A stretch of DNA of 13,119 nucleotides from Kiritimatiellales bacterium. Lineage in GTDB: Bacteria; Verrucomicrobiota; Kiritimatiellia; Kiritimatiellales; Pontiellaceae. This document shows, piece after piece, positions 1 to 7,823 of the stretch. The translations under genes were made by a program, and so were the position numbers. Below the pieces are notes generated by a model. That model was given only the letters and a program-made list of their open reading frames with translations. It did not search any database and was not told the origin of the DNA. The DNA lies in the NCBI GenBank assembly GCA_021734595.1, contig JAIPIO010000090.1, forward strand, positions 1-13,119, given 5' to 3'. Each line of letters starts with the position of its first letter. The first letter of the stretch is position 1.

Positions 1-3000
1 TGTGTATCCGGCGCGGTCACTGCCACTTGGGTGAGTGCTTCATGGCATCCAAGAACATTTTCAATGCCGTCTAGCTCAATACGGTACCCGCGGATTTTCA
101 CCTGCCGGTCGTTTCTGCCAAGAAATTCGACTTGCCCGTCCGGCAAGTAGCGCGCGCGGTCACCGGTACGGTAAAGCCGCGCTTCTGGATCATCGCTGAA
201 CGGGTCGGGCACAAAGGCTGCAGCAGTCAGTTCCGGCTGGTTCAGATAGCCGCACGCCAACCCGTCACCACCAGTGTAGAGTTCTCCGGCCACGCCGATC
301 GGGACCGGGTTCATCTTCGAATCAAGGATATACACCGTTGTATTCGCGATGGGTCGCCCAATGGGCACGCTTGAGCCAAAATCCGCGGCATTCGGCATAG
401 GATTACAGCAGGTGAATGTTGTGTTTTCCGTGGGGCCATATCCGTTGACCAGTTGGCAGCGTTTCAATTCCGCCAACACCCGGCGCACCTGCGGCACCGG
501 CAGTACGTCTCCACCAGCCAGCAACTGTTGAACGCCGCGCAGATCGTCAAGGCACTCGTCGACCATTGCACGAAAAAGATCGGCCGTCAGCCACAGTGTA
601 TTTACACCCGACTCGCGGATGGTCCGTCCCAGCATTTGCAGCGATGGTTTTTCCGCCGGGTAGACTACAACACTGCCGCCATTGAGCAACGGAGCCCATA
701 GTTCGAAGGTGGAGGCATCGAACGCAATAGGAGCAAAGTGCAGCGTGCGGGTATCGGGGCCCAACTGCACATAGTTTGTGTTTTTAACCAGTCGTACCAC
801 GCCACGGTGTGGAACCATAACCCCCTTGGGCTTGCCGGTAGAACCGGATGTATACATTACATAGGCCAGGTTTTCAGAACTTGTTTCAACCACCGGATTC
901 GTTTCGGGGAAAGCGGCAAGATCAAGTCCGTTAAACGCGATGAATGGAATACCGGATGCAATGGGCGGTTGGTCGCATCCGCCAATGAGCAGAACGGGTT
1001 CGCAATCTGCCACCATTACCGACAGACGCTCGGTCGGGTATGAGCTATCGAGCGGCACATACGCACCGCCGGCTTTGAGTATGCCCAGAATGCATACAAG
1101 CATTTCCGGCGATCTCTCAAAGCTCAGACCAACCAGGCTCGCATCGTCAATTCCCTGTTTTATCAGGCAATGGGCCAGCCGATTGGCGCGGGCGTTGACT
1201 TCCGCATAGCTGAATGTATCTTCGCCGGACACCACCGCCACCGCGTCCGGCTCCTTCGCTGTAAACTCCTCGAAGATGGTGTGGATGGATTTGTCGCGAG
1301 GATAGTCCGTTTGCGTTGCATTCCAACCTACCAACACCTGCTCACGTTCCGGCGTGGAAAGAAGGGCCACGTCTGCGATCTTTTGGGACGGGTCGGCGCA
1401 GACATTCACCAGCACGTTCAGGAAGTGTTCCGTCATCCGCTCCGCAGTGGCGGCATCAAAAAGATCGGTGTTGTAATCAAAACAGCCGTGCATGCCGCTT
1501 TCATCCTCATCAATGCTCACCCACAGATCGGTGACGGACAAGTCGAGGTCGATCTCCTGCGGACGGATCGGCATATCGCCCAGCTTCAGCTCCAACGGCG
1601 GAAAGCGGTTCAGACTGAACATCACCTGGTAAACCGGCGAGAGGCTGGCATCGCGGGTGACATGGAGCAGATCCACCACCCGGTCGAACGAAACCTCCTG
1701 ATGCTCGAATCCCTCGACCACGGTCTGCTGAACGCGGCCCAGCAGTTCGCGACATGTAATATCGCCGGAAAGATCGGTGCGCAAGGCAATCGTATTCAGG
1801 AAAATACCGAGCAGCGCCTCGACTTCGTCGCGCGTACGGTTGGCCACCGGCGTTCCGATAACAATATCGCGCTGACCGCTGTAGCGGGCGAGCAGCAGCT
1901 TGAACGCCGCCAGCAGGATTACAAACGGGGTGACCCCCTCTTCGCGGCTTCTTTTGCGGAGCTGCTCCTCCATGGGACGGGCGATCGAAAACCGGTGGAT
2001 GGCCCCGTTAAAGGTCTGCATCGCCGGGCGGGGGCGGTCGTGGGGAAGTTCCAAAGTCTGGAAGTTTTCCAGCTTGTTTTCCCAATAGCTGGAATGTTCC
2101 TCCATCCGGCCGCCTTCAATGCAGGCACGCTGCCATTCGGCATAATCGCCATAGCGGATTTTCAGTTCAGGAAGGTCGGCAGGACGCCCGGTCAGAGTGG
2201 CGCCGTATAGTTCCTGCAACTCGCTCATAAACAGCCGGGAGGACCAGCCGTCCGAAATAATGTGGTGAATATTGAATACCATCTGGTATTCGGCTTTGCC
2301 GATCCGGCACACGGCTATACGCCACAGCGGCCCGGCAGTCAGGTCAAAGGGAGTGCGGGCTTCCTCGGGCAACAGGTGCATCAGCTCTTTTTCCCGACCA
2401 CGGAAATCTCGCAACGGCACTTCTACCGGTGCGGGGGCAGCCACCACCCGCATCGGTTCCCCGTTGCGGATTTCATAGGTGCTGCGCAGCACATCGTGGC
2501 GTTCTGCAATGGTATTGATGCACGCACGGAAAATCCCGATATCCAGTTCGCCGTCGATTATATAGCTCCAGGCAATATTATAGTTCGACGCACCGGCTTC
2601 GAACTGGGACAGGAACCAGAAGCGGGCTTCAACAAAGGAGAGCGGGAATTCCATCTCGGCGGCAATTCTTCCAATGGCTGGAAGTTTTTCCCGCGGTTTT
2701 TCCGAGGTCTGGACATCCTTCAATTCACTACACAGTTCCGCGATGGTCTGGTGCAGATACATCAGCGGCAGGCCGACTTGAATCCCTTCATTCTGCGCCT
2801 TGTTCAACGCCCGGATGAGCAGCAGCGAATGCCCCCCCAGATCGAAGAAGTTATCGTGGATGCCGACTTTTTCCACTTCCAGCACGGCGCACCAGATCTG
2901 CGCCATCTGTTTTTCAAGCCGGGTGCGCGGCGCCACATACTGCCCGCCGGACGCCATTGCTTCCGAACCCGGTCTCGGCAGGGATTTGCGGTTGATTTTA

Positions 3001-6000
3001 CCGGAGGATGTCAGCGGCAGTGCGTCCATCTCCAGAAAATACTGAGGAACCATGTACTCCGGCAGATGTGCTTTAAGATATTCCCGCAGCTCGTTCTCCT
3101 CAACGTGCCGGTTCCGCATGACCGTAAAATACGCAGCAAGGCAACGGCCGCCAGTGGGGGCGTCCGGAGCCGTAACGGCGACCTGGGCGAGCGCCTCATG
3201 ACGGGAGAGCACATTTTCGACATCATCCAGTTCGATACGATAACCGCGGATTTTCACCTGGCGGTCATGGCGGCCGCAGAATTCAATGCGTCCATCGGGC
3301 AACCAGCGGGCGCGGTCGCCGGTACGGTAGAGCCGCGCGGCGGGATCGGCGCTGAAGGGATCGGCAATAAAGACCTCGGCGGTCAGGCCGGGTTGGTTGA
3401 CATACCCCCGCGCCAACCCATCACCCCCTGTATAGAGTTCACCAACCGCGCCAACAGGCACAGGATTAAGCTGTTCGTCCAAAATATAGACAATGCTGTT
3501 GGAAACCGGTTTGCCGATGGGCACACTCGTTCCGAACCGTTCCGGCCCTGTCATGGAATAGGAACAGGTGCAGACGGTATTCTCGGTGGGCCCGTAGCTG
3601 TTGATCAGGCGACACCCACTCAGTTCCGATAAAACCCGGCCTGTCTGCGCAACCGGCATCACATCTCCACCCACCAGCAGCTGCCGCACACCGCGCAGAT
3701 CGTCGATGCGCTCGTCCACCATCGCGCGGAACAGTTCGGCACTCAGATGCAGCATGTTGATTTCCTGTTTCCGCAACAGCTGCCCCAGCGTACCGAGATT
3801 CGGCTTTTCCGGCGGATACAGCATCAGACTGCCGCCGTTGAGCAGCGCGCCCCAGATTTCGATCACTGATCCGTCGAACGCGAACGAGGCAATCAGTAGC
3901 GAACGGGTTTCCGGTCCCAGTGTCACGTAACTGGAGTTTTTAACGAGTCGCACCACCCCGCGGTGCTCCACCATCACCCCTTTCGGTTTTCCGGTGGAAC
4001 CGGAGGTGAAAATCACATAGGCCAGATTGGTTGGCCCGATTGCGGCGGCGGGATTCGTGTCAGGACAGGCGGAAAGATCGAGTTCGTCCAGCGCGACAAG
4101 CGAGGTATGGGCCGGAACCGGAGGCACGTCACCTACGGCAACAATCAGTTCAAGTCCGGAATCGTCAACAATATGGCGGATGCGTTCAGCGGGATAAGCC
4201 GGATCAATCGGCACATAGGCACCGCCCGCCTTGAGAATCCCCAGCATACCCACCACCATCTCAACCGAGCGCTCCAGGCACAACCCCACGCAGGTGTCGG
4301 TTCCGACGCCCAAGCCGCGCAGATGGTGGGCCAGCCGGTTGGCCCGCTGGTTGAGCTCGCCGTACGTACACACATCGTCTCCGCAAAGCACGGCCGGGGC
4401 ATCCGGGTTCAGCGCCGCCTGCTCCTCAAACAGTTCATGCATGGTTCGGTCACGCGGATAATCCGCCTGCGTGGCATTCCATTCCACCAACATCTGTTCC
4501 TGCTCCGCTGCGGGAAACAACGCAACTTCCGAAACGCGCTTCGACGGATCGGCACAGGCGGCCTCCAGCACATTCAAAAAGTGCGTGGTCATCCGTTCGA
4601 TCGTCGGACGGTCAAACAGGCTGGTGTTGTACGCCACCGCCCCGCGCAGGCCGCGTTCATCCTCGTCGATACTGACCCATACATCATTGTGGGAAAGGCC
4701 GATATCCACCGCCGTTTCGGTCATGGGCATGCCAGCCAGATTCATGCCGGGGAAAGGATAGCTGTTCAGACTGAATGCCACCTGATAAACCGGCGGCAGA
4801 CTGGTTTCGCGCGGAACATTCAACTGGTCCACCACTTGGTCAAACGGAAGCTCCTGATGAATGAACGCCTCGAACGTTGTCTGTTTAACGCGATTAAGCA
4901 GTTCCCGGAAGGTAGGATCGCCGGACAGGTCCGTGCGCAGCACAATTGTATTGAGGAACAATCCGATCAACGGCTCTGTCTCCTCCGGCGACCGGTTCGA
5001 AACCGGTGTACCGACCAGAATATCCTCCTGCCCGCAGTAGCGAGCCAGCAGCGTCTTGAAAGCCGCCAGCAGGATCATGAAAGCGGTGGTACCCTCCCCC
5101 CGGCTACGCCGGGTGATGAGCTTTCCGAGCGGTTTTGACATGGTGAAGTTGACAGTGGCACCGTCAAACGCACGGATCGCAGGGCGTGGATGGTCGTGCG
5201 GGAGTTCCAGGGTCTGGAAATTTTCCAGCTTGTTTTTCCAATAGCTGGAATGCGCGTCCATCCGGGCGGGGTCCAGCCTTTGCGCCTGCCATGCGGCATA
5301 GTCGCCATAGCGGATTTTCAGTTCCGGCAGCTCGGCCATCCGGCCCTCCCGGGCGGCCGCATAAAGTTCCTGCAGCTCGGACATGAAAATAGTGCCAGAC
5401 CACCCGTCCGAGATAATGTGATGAAGGTTCAGCAGCAGGAAATATCCGGTTTCGCCGGTTCGGTACACGCACATGCTCCACACGGGACCGTGATTGACGT
5501 CAAAACGGCAGGATGCAGCCTCCCGTTTCCATGCGGGCAGTTCGTCTTCATGGCCACGGGCGTCGATCAGCGGAATATCCACCGGTAGGCCATCGGTTAC
5601 ATTGCGCCAGACCTCACCGTCTTCAATCGCATAGGTGCTGCGCAGCACATCGTGACGCTGTGCAATGGTGGCGACGCATGAGCGCAGCAGATCCATGTCC
5701 AGCGCCCCGTCGATATCAAAGCCCCATGCATTGTTATAGCTGGCCGCGCCATCGGGAAACTGCGAAAGGAACCAAAATCGCGTTTCTATCAGTGACGCCG
5801 GGAACCTGTTCTCTGCTTCGATTCTTCCAATGGTTGCAATTACCCCGGCGGATTTTTCCAAGGATTGGAAATCCGCCCCTTCGTCTGTTTCCATCAGCGC
5901 GGCAATCGTGTGCCGCTCGAAAAAGCGCTGCATGTTGAGTTCGAGTCCCGCATTGCGGGCTTTGTTCTCCATCCGTATGGCCAGTAGGGAATGCCCGCCC

Positions 6001-6494
6001 AGTTCAATGAAACTGTCGTAGATGCCGACCGACGTGATGCCGAGCAGTCCGCACCATATACCTGCCAGCATTTCTTCCTGTTCATTGCGCGGCGCTACAT
6101 GGTCCGCGGTAGATACGATGTCTTCGGCACCCGGTTCCGGCAGTGCGCGGCGGTCCACCTTTCCGCTGGGTGTAAGCGGCATTTTGTCGATCATCACGAA
6201 TACAGACGGAATCATATAGTCGGGAAGCCGCTCTTCAAGATAACCGCGCAGCTCCGCGGATGCCAGGACTGCGCCGGAACGCGGCTGAATGTAGGCGGCC
6301 AAAATCAAGCTGCCGGGTTGCGGCTCCCATGGTTTAACAATGGCTTCCTTGACCGTTTCAATCTGCGCCAGCACGGTTTCGATCTCGCCCAGCTCAATCC
6401 GGTAGCCGCGGATCTTGATCTGGTCGTGGGCCGGCCCGAGATATTCGAAGTTTCCATGGGGCAACTGCCGGGCCAGATCACCGGTGCGGTACAT
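1..6494 (-). CDS. Nonribosomal peptide synthetase, main part: end of A1, T1, C2-A2-T2, C3-A3 (runs off the left edge)
   Basis: I translated this frame line by line: it is open from the frameshift to base 1 (2164 codons) with no stop, so the C-terminus lies outside. Residues count from ATG 6494, which is an internal Met of A1 (MYRTGDL), not a real start. The order is end of A1 with GKVDR (Lys 112); carrier domain T1, LGGHSLL (Ser 169, phosphopantetheine site); C2 with HHIISDG at 358-364; A2 with FTSGSTGKPKG from 829, FDGS (Asp 874) and GKINR (Lys 1166); T2, LGGHSLL (Ser 1223); C3 with HHIISDG at 1410-1416; A3 with YTSGSTGKPKG from 1881 and FDAS (Asp 1926). Both C-domain active sites are intact and no epimerization domain is seen. 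The A3 pocket, D-A-F-W-L-G-G-T-F, is the valine code; the A2 pocket, D-G-I-H-L-G-S-V-C-K, is unassigned. The product is therefore at least a tripeptide with Val third. No MbtH, transporter or phosphopantetheinyl transferase gene is in the window. Confidence 0.95.
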   Translation of the reverse strand, partial: MYRTGDLARQLPHGNFEYLGPAHDQIKIRGYRIELGEIETVLAQIETVKEAIVKPWEPQPGSLILAAYIQPRSGAVLASAELRGYLEERLPDYMIPSVFVMIDKMPLTPSGKVDRRALPEPGAEDIVSTADHVAPRNEQEEMLAGIWCGLLGITSVGIYDSFIELGGHSLLAIRMENKARNAGLELNMQRFFERHTIAALMETDEGADFQSLEKSAGVIATIGRIEAENRFPASLIETRFWFLSQFPDGAASYNNAWGFDIDGALDMDLLRSCVATIAQRHDVLRSTYAIEDGEVWRNVTDGLPVDIPLIDARGHEDELPAWKREAASCRFDVNHGPVWSMCVYRTGETGYFLLLNLHHIISDGWSGTIFMSELQELYAAAREGRMAELPELKIRYGDYAAWQAQRLDPARMDAHSSYWKNKLENFQTLELPHDHPRPAIRAFDGATVNFTMSKPLGKLITRRSRGEGTTAFMILLAAFKTLLARYCGQEDILVGTPVSNRSPEETEPLIGLFLNTIVLRTDLSGDPTFRELLNRVKQTTFEAFIHQELPFDQVVDQLNVPRETSLPPVYQVAFSLNSYPFPGMNLAGMPMTETAVDIGLSHNDVWVSIDEDERGLRGAVAYNTSLFDRPTIERMTTHFLNVLEAACADPSKRVSEVALFPAAEQEQMLVEWNATQADYPRDRTMHELFEEQAALNPDAPAVLCGDDVCTYGELNQRANRLAHHLRGLGVGTDTCVGLCLERSVEMVVGMLGILKAGGAYVPIDPAYPAERIRHIVDDSGLELIVAVGDVPPVPAHTSLVALDELDLSACPDTNPAAAIGPTNLAYVIFTSGSTGKPKGVMVEHRGVVRLVKNSSYVTLGPETRSLLIASFAFDGSVIEIWGALLNGGSLMLYPPEKPNLGTLGQLLRKQEINMLHLSAELFRAMVDERIDDLRGVRQLLVGGDVMPVAQTGRVLSELSGCRLINSYGPTENTVCTCSYSMTGPERFGTSVPIGKPVSNSIVYILDEQLNPVPVGAVGELYTGGDGLARGYVNQPGLTAEVFIADPFSADPAARLYRTGDRARWLPDGRIEFCGRHDRQVKIRGYRIELDDVENVLSRHEALAQVAVTAPDAPTGGRCLAAYFTVMRNRHVEENELREYLKAHLPEYMVPQYFLEMDALPLTSSGKINRKSLPRPGSEAMASGGQYVAPRTRLEKQMAQIWCAVLEVEKVGIHDNFFDLGGHSLLLIRALNKAQNEGIQVGLPLMYLHQTIAELCSELKDVQTSEKPREKLPAIGRIAAEMEFPLSFVEARFWFLSQFEAGASNYNIAWSYIIDGELDIGIFRACINTIAERHDVLRSTYEIRNGEPMRVVAAPAPVEVPLRDFRGREKELMHLLPEEARTPFDLTAGPLWRIAVCRIGKAEYQMVFNIHHIISDGWSSRLFMSELQELYGATLTGRPADLPELKIRYGDYAEWQRACIEGGRMEEHSSYWENKLENFQTLELPHDRPRPAMQTFNGAIHRFSIARPMEEQLRKRSREEGVTPFVILLAAFKLLLARYSGQRDIVIGTPVANRTRDEVEALLGIFLNTIALRTDLSGDITCRELLGRVQQTVVEGFEHQEVSFDRVVDLLHVTRDASLSPVYQVMFSLNRFPPLELKLGDMPIRPQEIDLDLSVTDLWVSIDEDESGMHGCFDYNTDLFDAATAERMTEHFLNVLVNVCADPSQKIADVALLSTPEREQVLVGWNATQTDYPRDKSIHTIFEEFTAKEPDAVAVVSGEDTFSYAEVNARANRLAHCLIKQGIDDASLVGLSFERSPEMLVCILGILKAGGAYVPLDSSYPTERLSVMVADCEPVLLIGGCDQPPIASGIPFIAFNGLDLAAFPETNPVVETSSENLAYVMYTSGSTGKPKGVMVPHRGVVRLVKNTNYVQLGPDTRTLHFAPIAFDASTFELWAPLLNGGSVVVYPAEKPSLQMLGRTIRESGVNTLWLTADLFRAMVDECLDDLRGVQQLLAGGDVLPVPQVRRVLAELKRCQLVNGYGPTENTTFTCCNPMPNAADFGSSVPIGRPIANTTVYILDSKMNPVPIGVAGELYTGGDGLACGYLNQPELTAAAFVPDPFSDDPEARLYRTGDRARYLPDGQVEFLGRNDRQVKIRGYRIELDGIENVLGCHEALTQVAVTAPDT
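2049..2094. repeat. Pair of 15-bp near-palindromic elements inside C3 of the NRPS
   Basis: TTCCAAAGTCTGGAA (2049-2063) and TCCCAATAGCTGGAA (2080-2094) have centres 31 bp apart. On the coding strand they fall in the segment reading SSYWENKLENFQTLELP. A TTTTCCAGC half-site lies between them. Confidence 0.7.
2669..2714. repeat. Pair of 15-bp elements at the T2-C3 linker of the NRPS
   Basis: TTCCAATGGCTGGAA (2669-2683) is a perfect family member, encoding LPAIGR on the minus strand. TTCCGAGGTCTGGAC (2700-2714) is a decayed copy with its centre 31 bp away. Confidence 0.65.
5205..5250. repeat. Pair of 15-bp elements inside C2 of the NRPS
   Basis: TTCCAGGGTCTGGAA (5205-5219) and TTCCAATAGCTGGAA (5236-5250) have centres 31 bp apart. 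They sit in the same place in C2 as the pair at 2049-2094 in C3 and encode the matching segment SSYWKNKLENFQTLELP. Confidence 0.7.
5825..5870. repeat. Pair of 15-bp elements at the T1-C2 linker, one in an extended palindrome
   Basis: TTCCAATGGTTGCAA (5825-5839, one mismatch in the right arm) and TTCCAAGGATTGGAA (5856-5870) have centres 31 bp apart. The second is flanked by GGCGGAT (5847-5853) and ATCCGCC (5871-5877), giving a long imperfect hairpin in coding sequence (protein segment DFQSLEKSAG). Confidence 0.7.
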
Positions 6495-7683
6495 GCGGGC
6501 AGCGGCCCCCCCCGCTGAACGGATCGGGAATGAACCGTTCGTCGGTCAGTTCCGGCCGGTGCAGGTAGCCGCGGGCCACGGCCGCGCCGCCGACATACAA
6601 TTCACCGGTTTCCCCTGAGGGAACCGGTGCAAGCTTTTCATCCAGAATGTAGATCTGCGTATTGCTGACGGCCGTGCCGATCGACGGCAGCGCGGGCCAC
6701 GCATCCGGATCACCTTCCAACTGAAAGGCCGTGGCCACGTGGGTTTCGGTCGGACCGTACTCGTTGATCAGCACGCAACCGGGCAGCGCCTTGAAGAGTT
6801 TCCGGATGCCGGGGTTGATCTTCAGCTGTTCGGCGGTCGAAATAATTTCAAGCACCGAGGATGGAAGCAGGTTTTCGCTGTCGGCCACTTCCGCCAGATA
6901 ATGCAGTGCCACGTATGGCAGGAACAGGCGGGCCACCTGATGGCGGTTGATGAATTCCGTCAACCGTATCGGGTCGAGGCGTTCGTCGTCATTGATAAGC
7001 GCCAGGGTGCCGCCCGAACACAGTGTCGTGAAAGTTTCGAGGAACGACAAATCGAAGCTAAACGGCGAAAACGGGAGGGTGCAGGAGTGCGGCGGCAGGT
7101 TCGACTGATCCATCTGCCAGTTGACCAGATTGATCAGCGGCCGCTGATGCATGGCCACGCCCTTGGGCTGTCCAGTGGAGCCAGAGGTGTAGAGCACATA
7201 AAACAGGTTGTCGGCCGTGGCGGTGGGCGGCAGCGGTTCGATGCTCTCCTCTAGGGCTGCGTTGGCGACGTCGTTGATATCCAGTACTTCACACGGCAGT
7301 TCCCGAAAAATATCCATATGCCGTTTATCAGCCAGCAGCAACGCCGCATTGGAATCATCCAGCATGTATTGCAGCCGCGCCTGTGGATAGGCCGGGTCCA
7401 GCGGCAGGCAGGCGCCGCCTGCCTTCAGTACCGCCAGCACGGAAACAATGTTTTCCGGCGAGACGCGGTTTAGGCACAACCCGACCAGCTGGTCGGGACC
7501 GATGCCCTTCCCCTGAAGAAAATGCGCCAGGCGGTTGGCGCGCTGTTCCAGTTGCTGGAACGTCAGTTTCCAATCATTGGAAAGCAGCGCGGTCCGGTCG
7601 GGATGCTTAGCGGCCTGCTGCTCAAACATCCCGGACAGGAGTCGTTCGCTCCCAGACTGTTCTTTATGTTCTATCGAATTCAC
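6478..7683 (-). CDS. Nonribosomal peptide synthetase, 5' part (loading-module adenylation domain, cut by a frameshift)
   Basis: This is the start of an NRPS: an adenylation (A) domain that activates an amino acid as its AMP ester in the cytoplasm. Counting from the GTG start, YTSGSTGQPKG (A3) begins near residue 165, FDLSFLE (A4) is near 210 and NEYGPTE (A5) is near 307. No condensation domain precedes it, so this should be the initiation module. Pocket residues aligned to PheA read D-L-L-F-I-T-E-V-A, plus K from A10 in the next fragment; I do not recognise the specificity. After FIPDPFSGG the frame breaks in a run of eight G (coding strand) and ends 11 codons later. Removing one G restores AARMYRTGDLAR, so this fragment and the next CDS are one gene. 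I chose GTG at 7683 because GGAG lies five bases upstream. A TTG at 7740 keeps the frame but has no Shine-Dalgarno sequence. Function is certain; the start is moderately sure. Confidence 0.9.
   Translation of the reverse strand: MNSIEHKEQSGSERLLSGMFEQQAAKHPDRTALLSNDWKLTFQQLEQRANRLAHFLQGKGIGPDQLVGLCLNRVSPENIVSVLAVLKAGGACLPLDPAYPQARLQYMLDDSNAALLLADKRHMDIFRELPCEVLDINDVANAALEESIEPLPPTATADNLFYVLYTSGSTGQPKGVAMHQRPLINLVNWQMDQSNLPPHSCTLPFSPFSFDLSFLETFTTLCSGGTLALINDDERLDPIRLTEFINRHQVARLFLPYVALHYLAEVADSENLLPSSVLEIISTAEQLKINPGIRKLFKALPGCVLINEYGPTETHVATAFQLEGDPDAWPALPSIGTAVSNTQIYILDEKLAPVPSGETGELYVGGAAVARGYLHRPELTDERFIPDPFSGGGRCPHVPHR
6506..6513 (-). other. Frameshift site: homopolymer of eight C (G8 on the NRPS coding strand)
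   Basis: Upstream of this run the NRPS frame gives ERFIPDPFSGG; downstream the continuing A-domain motif (ARMYRTGDLARQLP) is in another frame. Seven G instead of eight would join them. Modules 2 and 3 have the equivalent uninterrupted segments DPFSADPAARLYRTGD and DPFSDDPEARLYRTGD, which fixes where the lesion is. The rest of the gene is intact, which fits a sequencing/assembly error or a recent slippage mutation better than an old pseudogene. Confidence 0.9.
7546..7582. repeat. Pair of 15-bp elements near the N-terminus of the NRPS
   Basis: TTCCAGTTGCTGGAA (7546-7560) and TTCCAATCATTGGAA (7568-7582) have centres 22 bp apart. They encode part of SNDWKLTFQQLEQRAN at the start of A1. Confidence 0.65.
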
Positions 7684-7740
7684 AACTTCTCCAAAATCGT
7701 CATGTTCTCTTGAATATATATTAACAAGGCGAAAACGCAA
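7684..7740 (-). promoter_or_regulatory. Putative NRPS promoter, ribosome binding site and seven-codon leader ORF
   Basis: On the minus strand TATATT (7718-7713) resembles a -10 box, with TTGCGT (7740-7735) as a weak -35 at 16-bp spacing. GGAG (7692-7689) sits five bases before the GTG start at 7683. A tiny ORF, ATG at 7703 encoding MTILEKL, ends in a TGA that overlaps the GTG (GTGA), so it could couple translation to the NRPS start. The promoter boxes are matches by eye only. If they are right, the transcript starts near the leader ATG and excludes the TTG at 7740. Confidence 0.3.
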
Positions 7741-7796
7741 CCCGTCCGAAGCCCAAAAAACTTGATGTTTTTTGCGGATTTTCCACGAGGGATGGT

Positions 7797-7820
7797 TATA
7801 GTTGCGCGTTTTGAAGGGGA
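7797..7820 (+). promoter_or_regulatory. Putative -10 box and ribosome binding site of rbfA
   Basis: TATAGT at 7797-7802 matches the bacterial -10 consensus at five of six positions; no convincing -35 is seen at 16-18 bp spacing. GAAGGGGA at 7813-7820 is a purine-rich ribosome binding site three bases before the ATG at 7824, with its AGGGG core about five bases away. The very short leader would fit a promoter directly driving the rbfA-truB-ribF operon. Confidence 0.35.
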
Positions 7821-7823
7821 TCC

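Noticed and set aside
1170..5138. Long plus-strand open frames (1170-2210, 2262-3632, 3963-5138) opposite the NRPS
   Set aside because: The minus-strand frame there encodes unbroken NRPS motifs; the plus-strand frames are antisense shadows.
7684..7740. TTG at 7740 as NRPS start, adding 19 residues
   Set aside because: No ribosome binding site, it overlaps the putative -35 box, and GTG 7683 has a well-spaced GGAG.
7755..7773. AAAAAAC/GTTTTTT hairpin as a terminator
   Set aside because: It lies between two divergent starts, has an almost pure A-T stem and no gene ending there.
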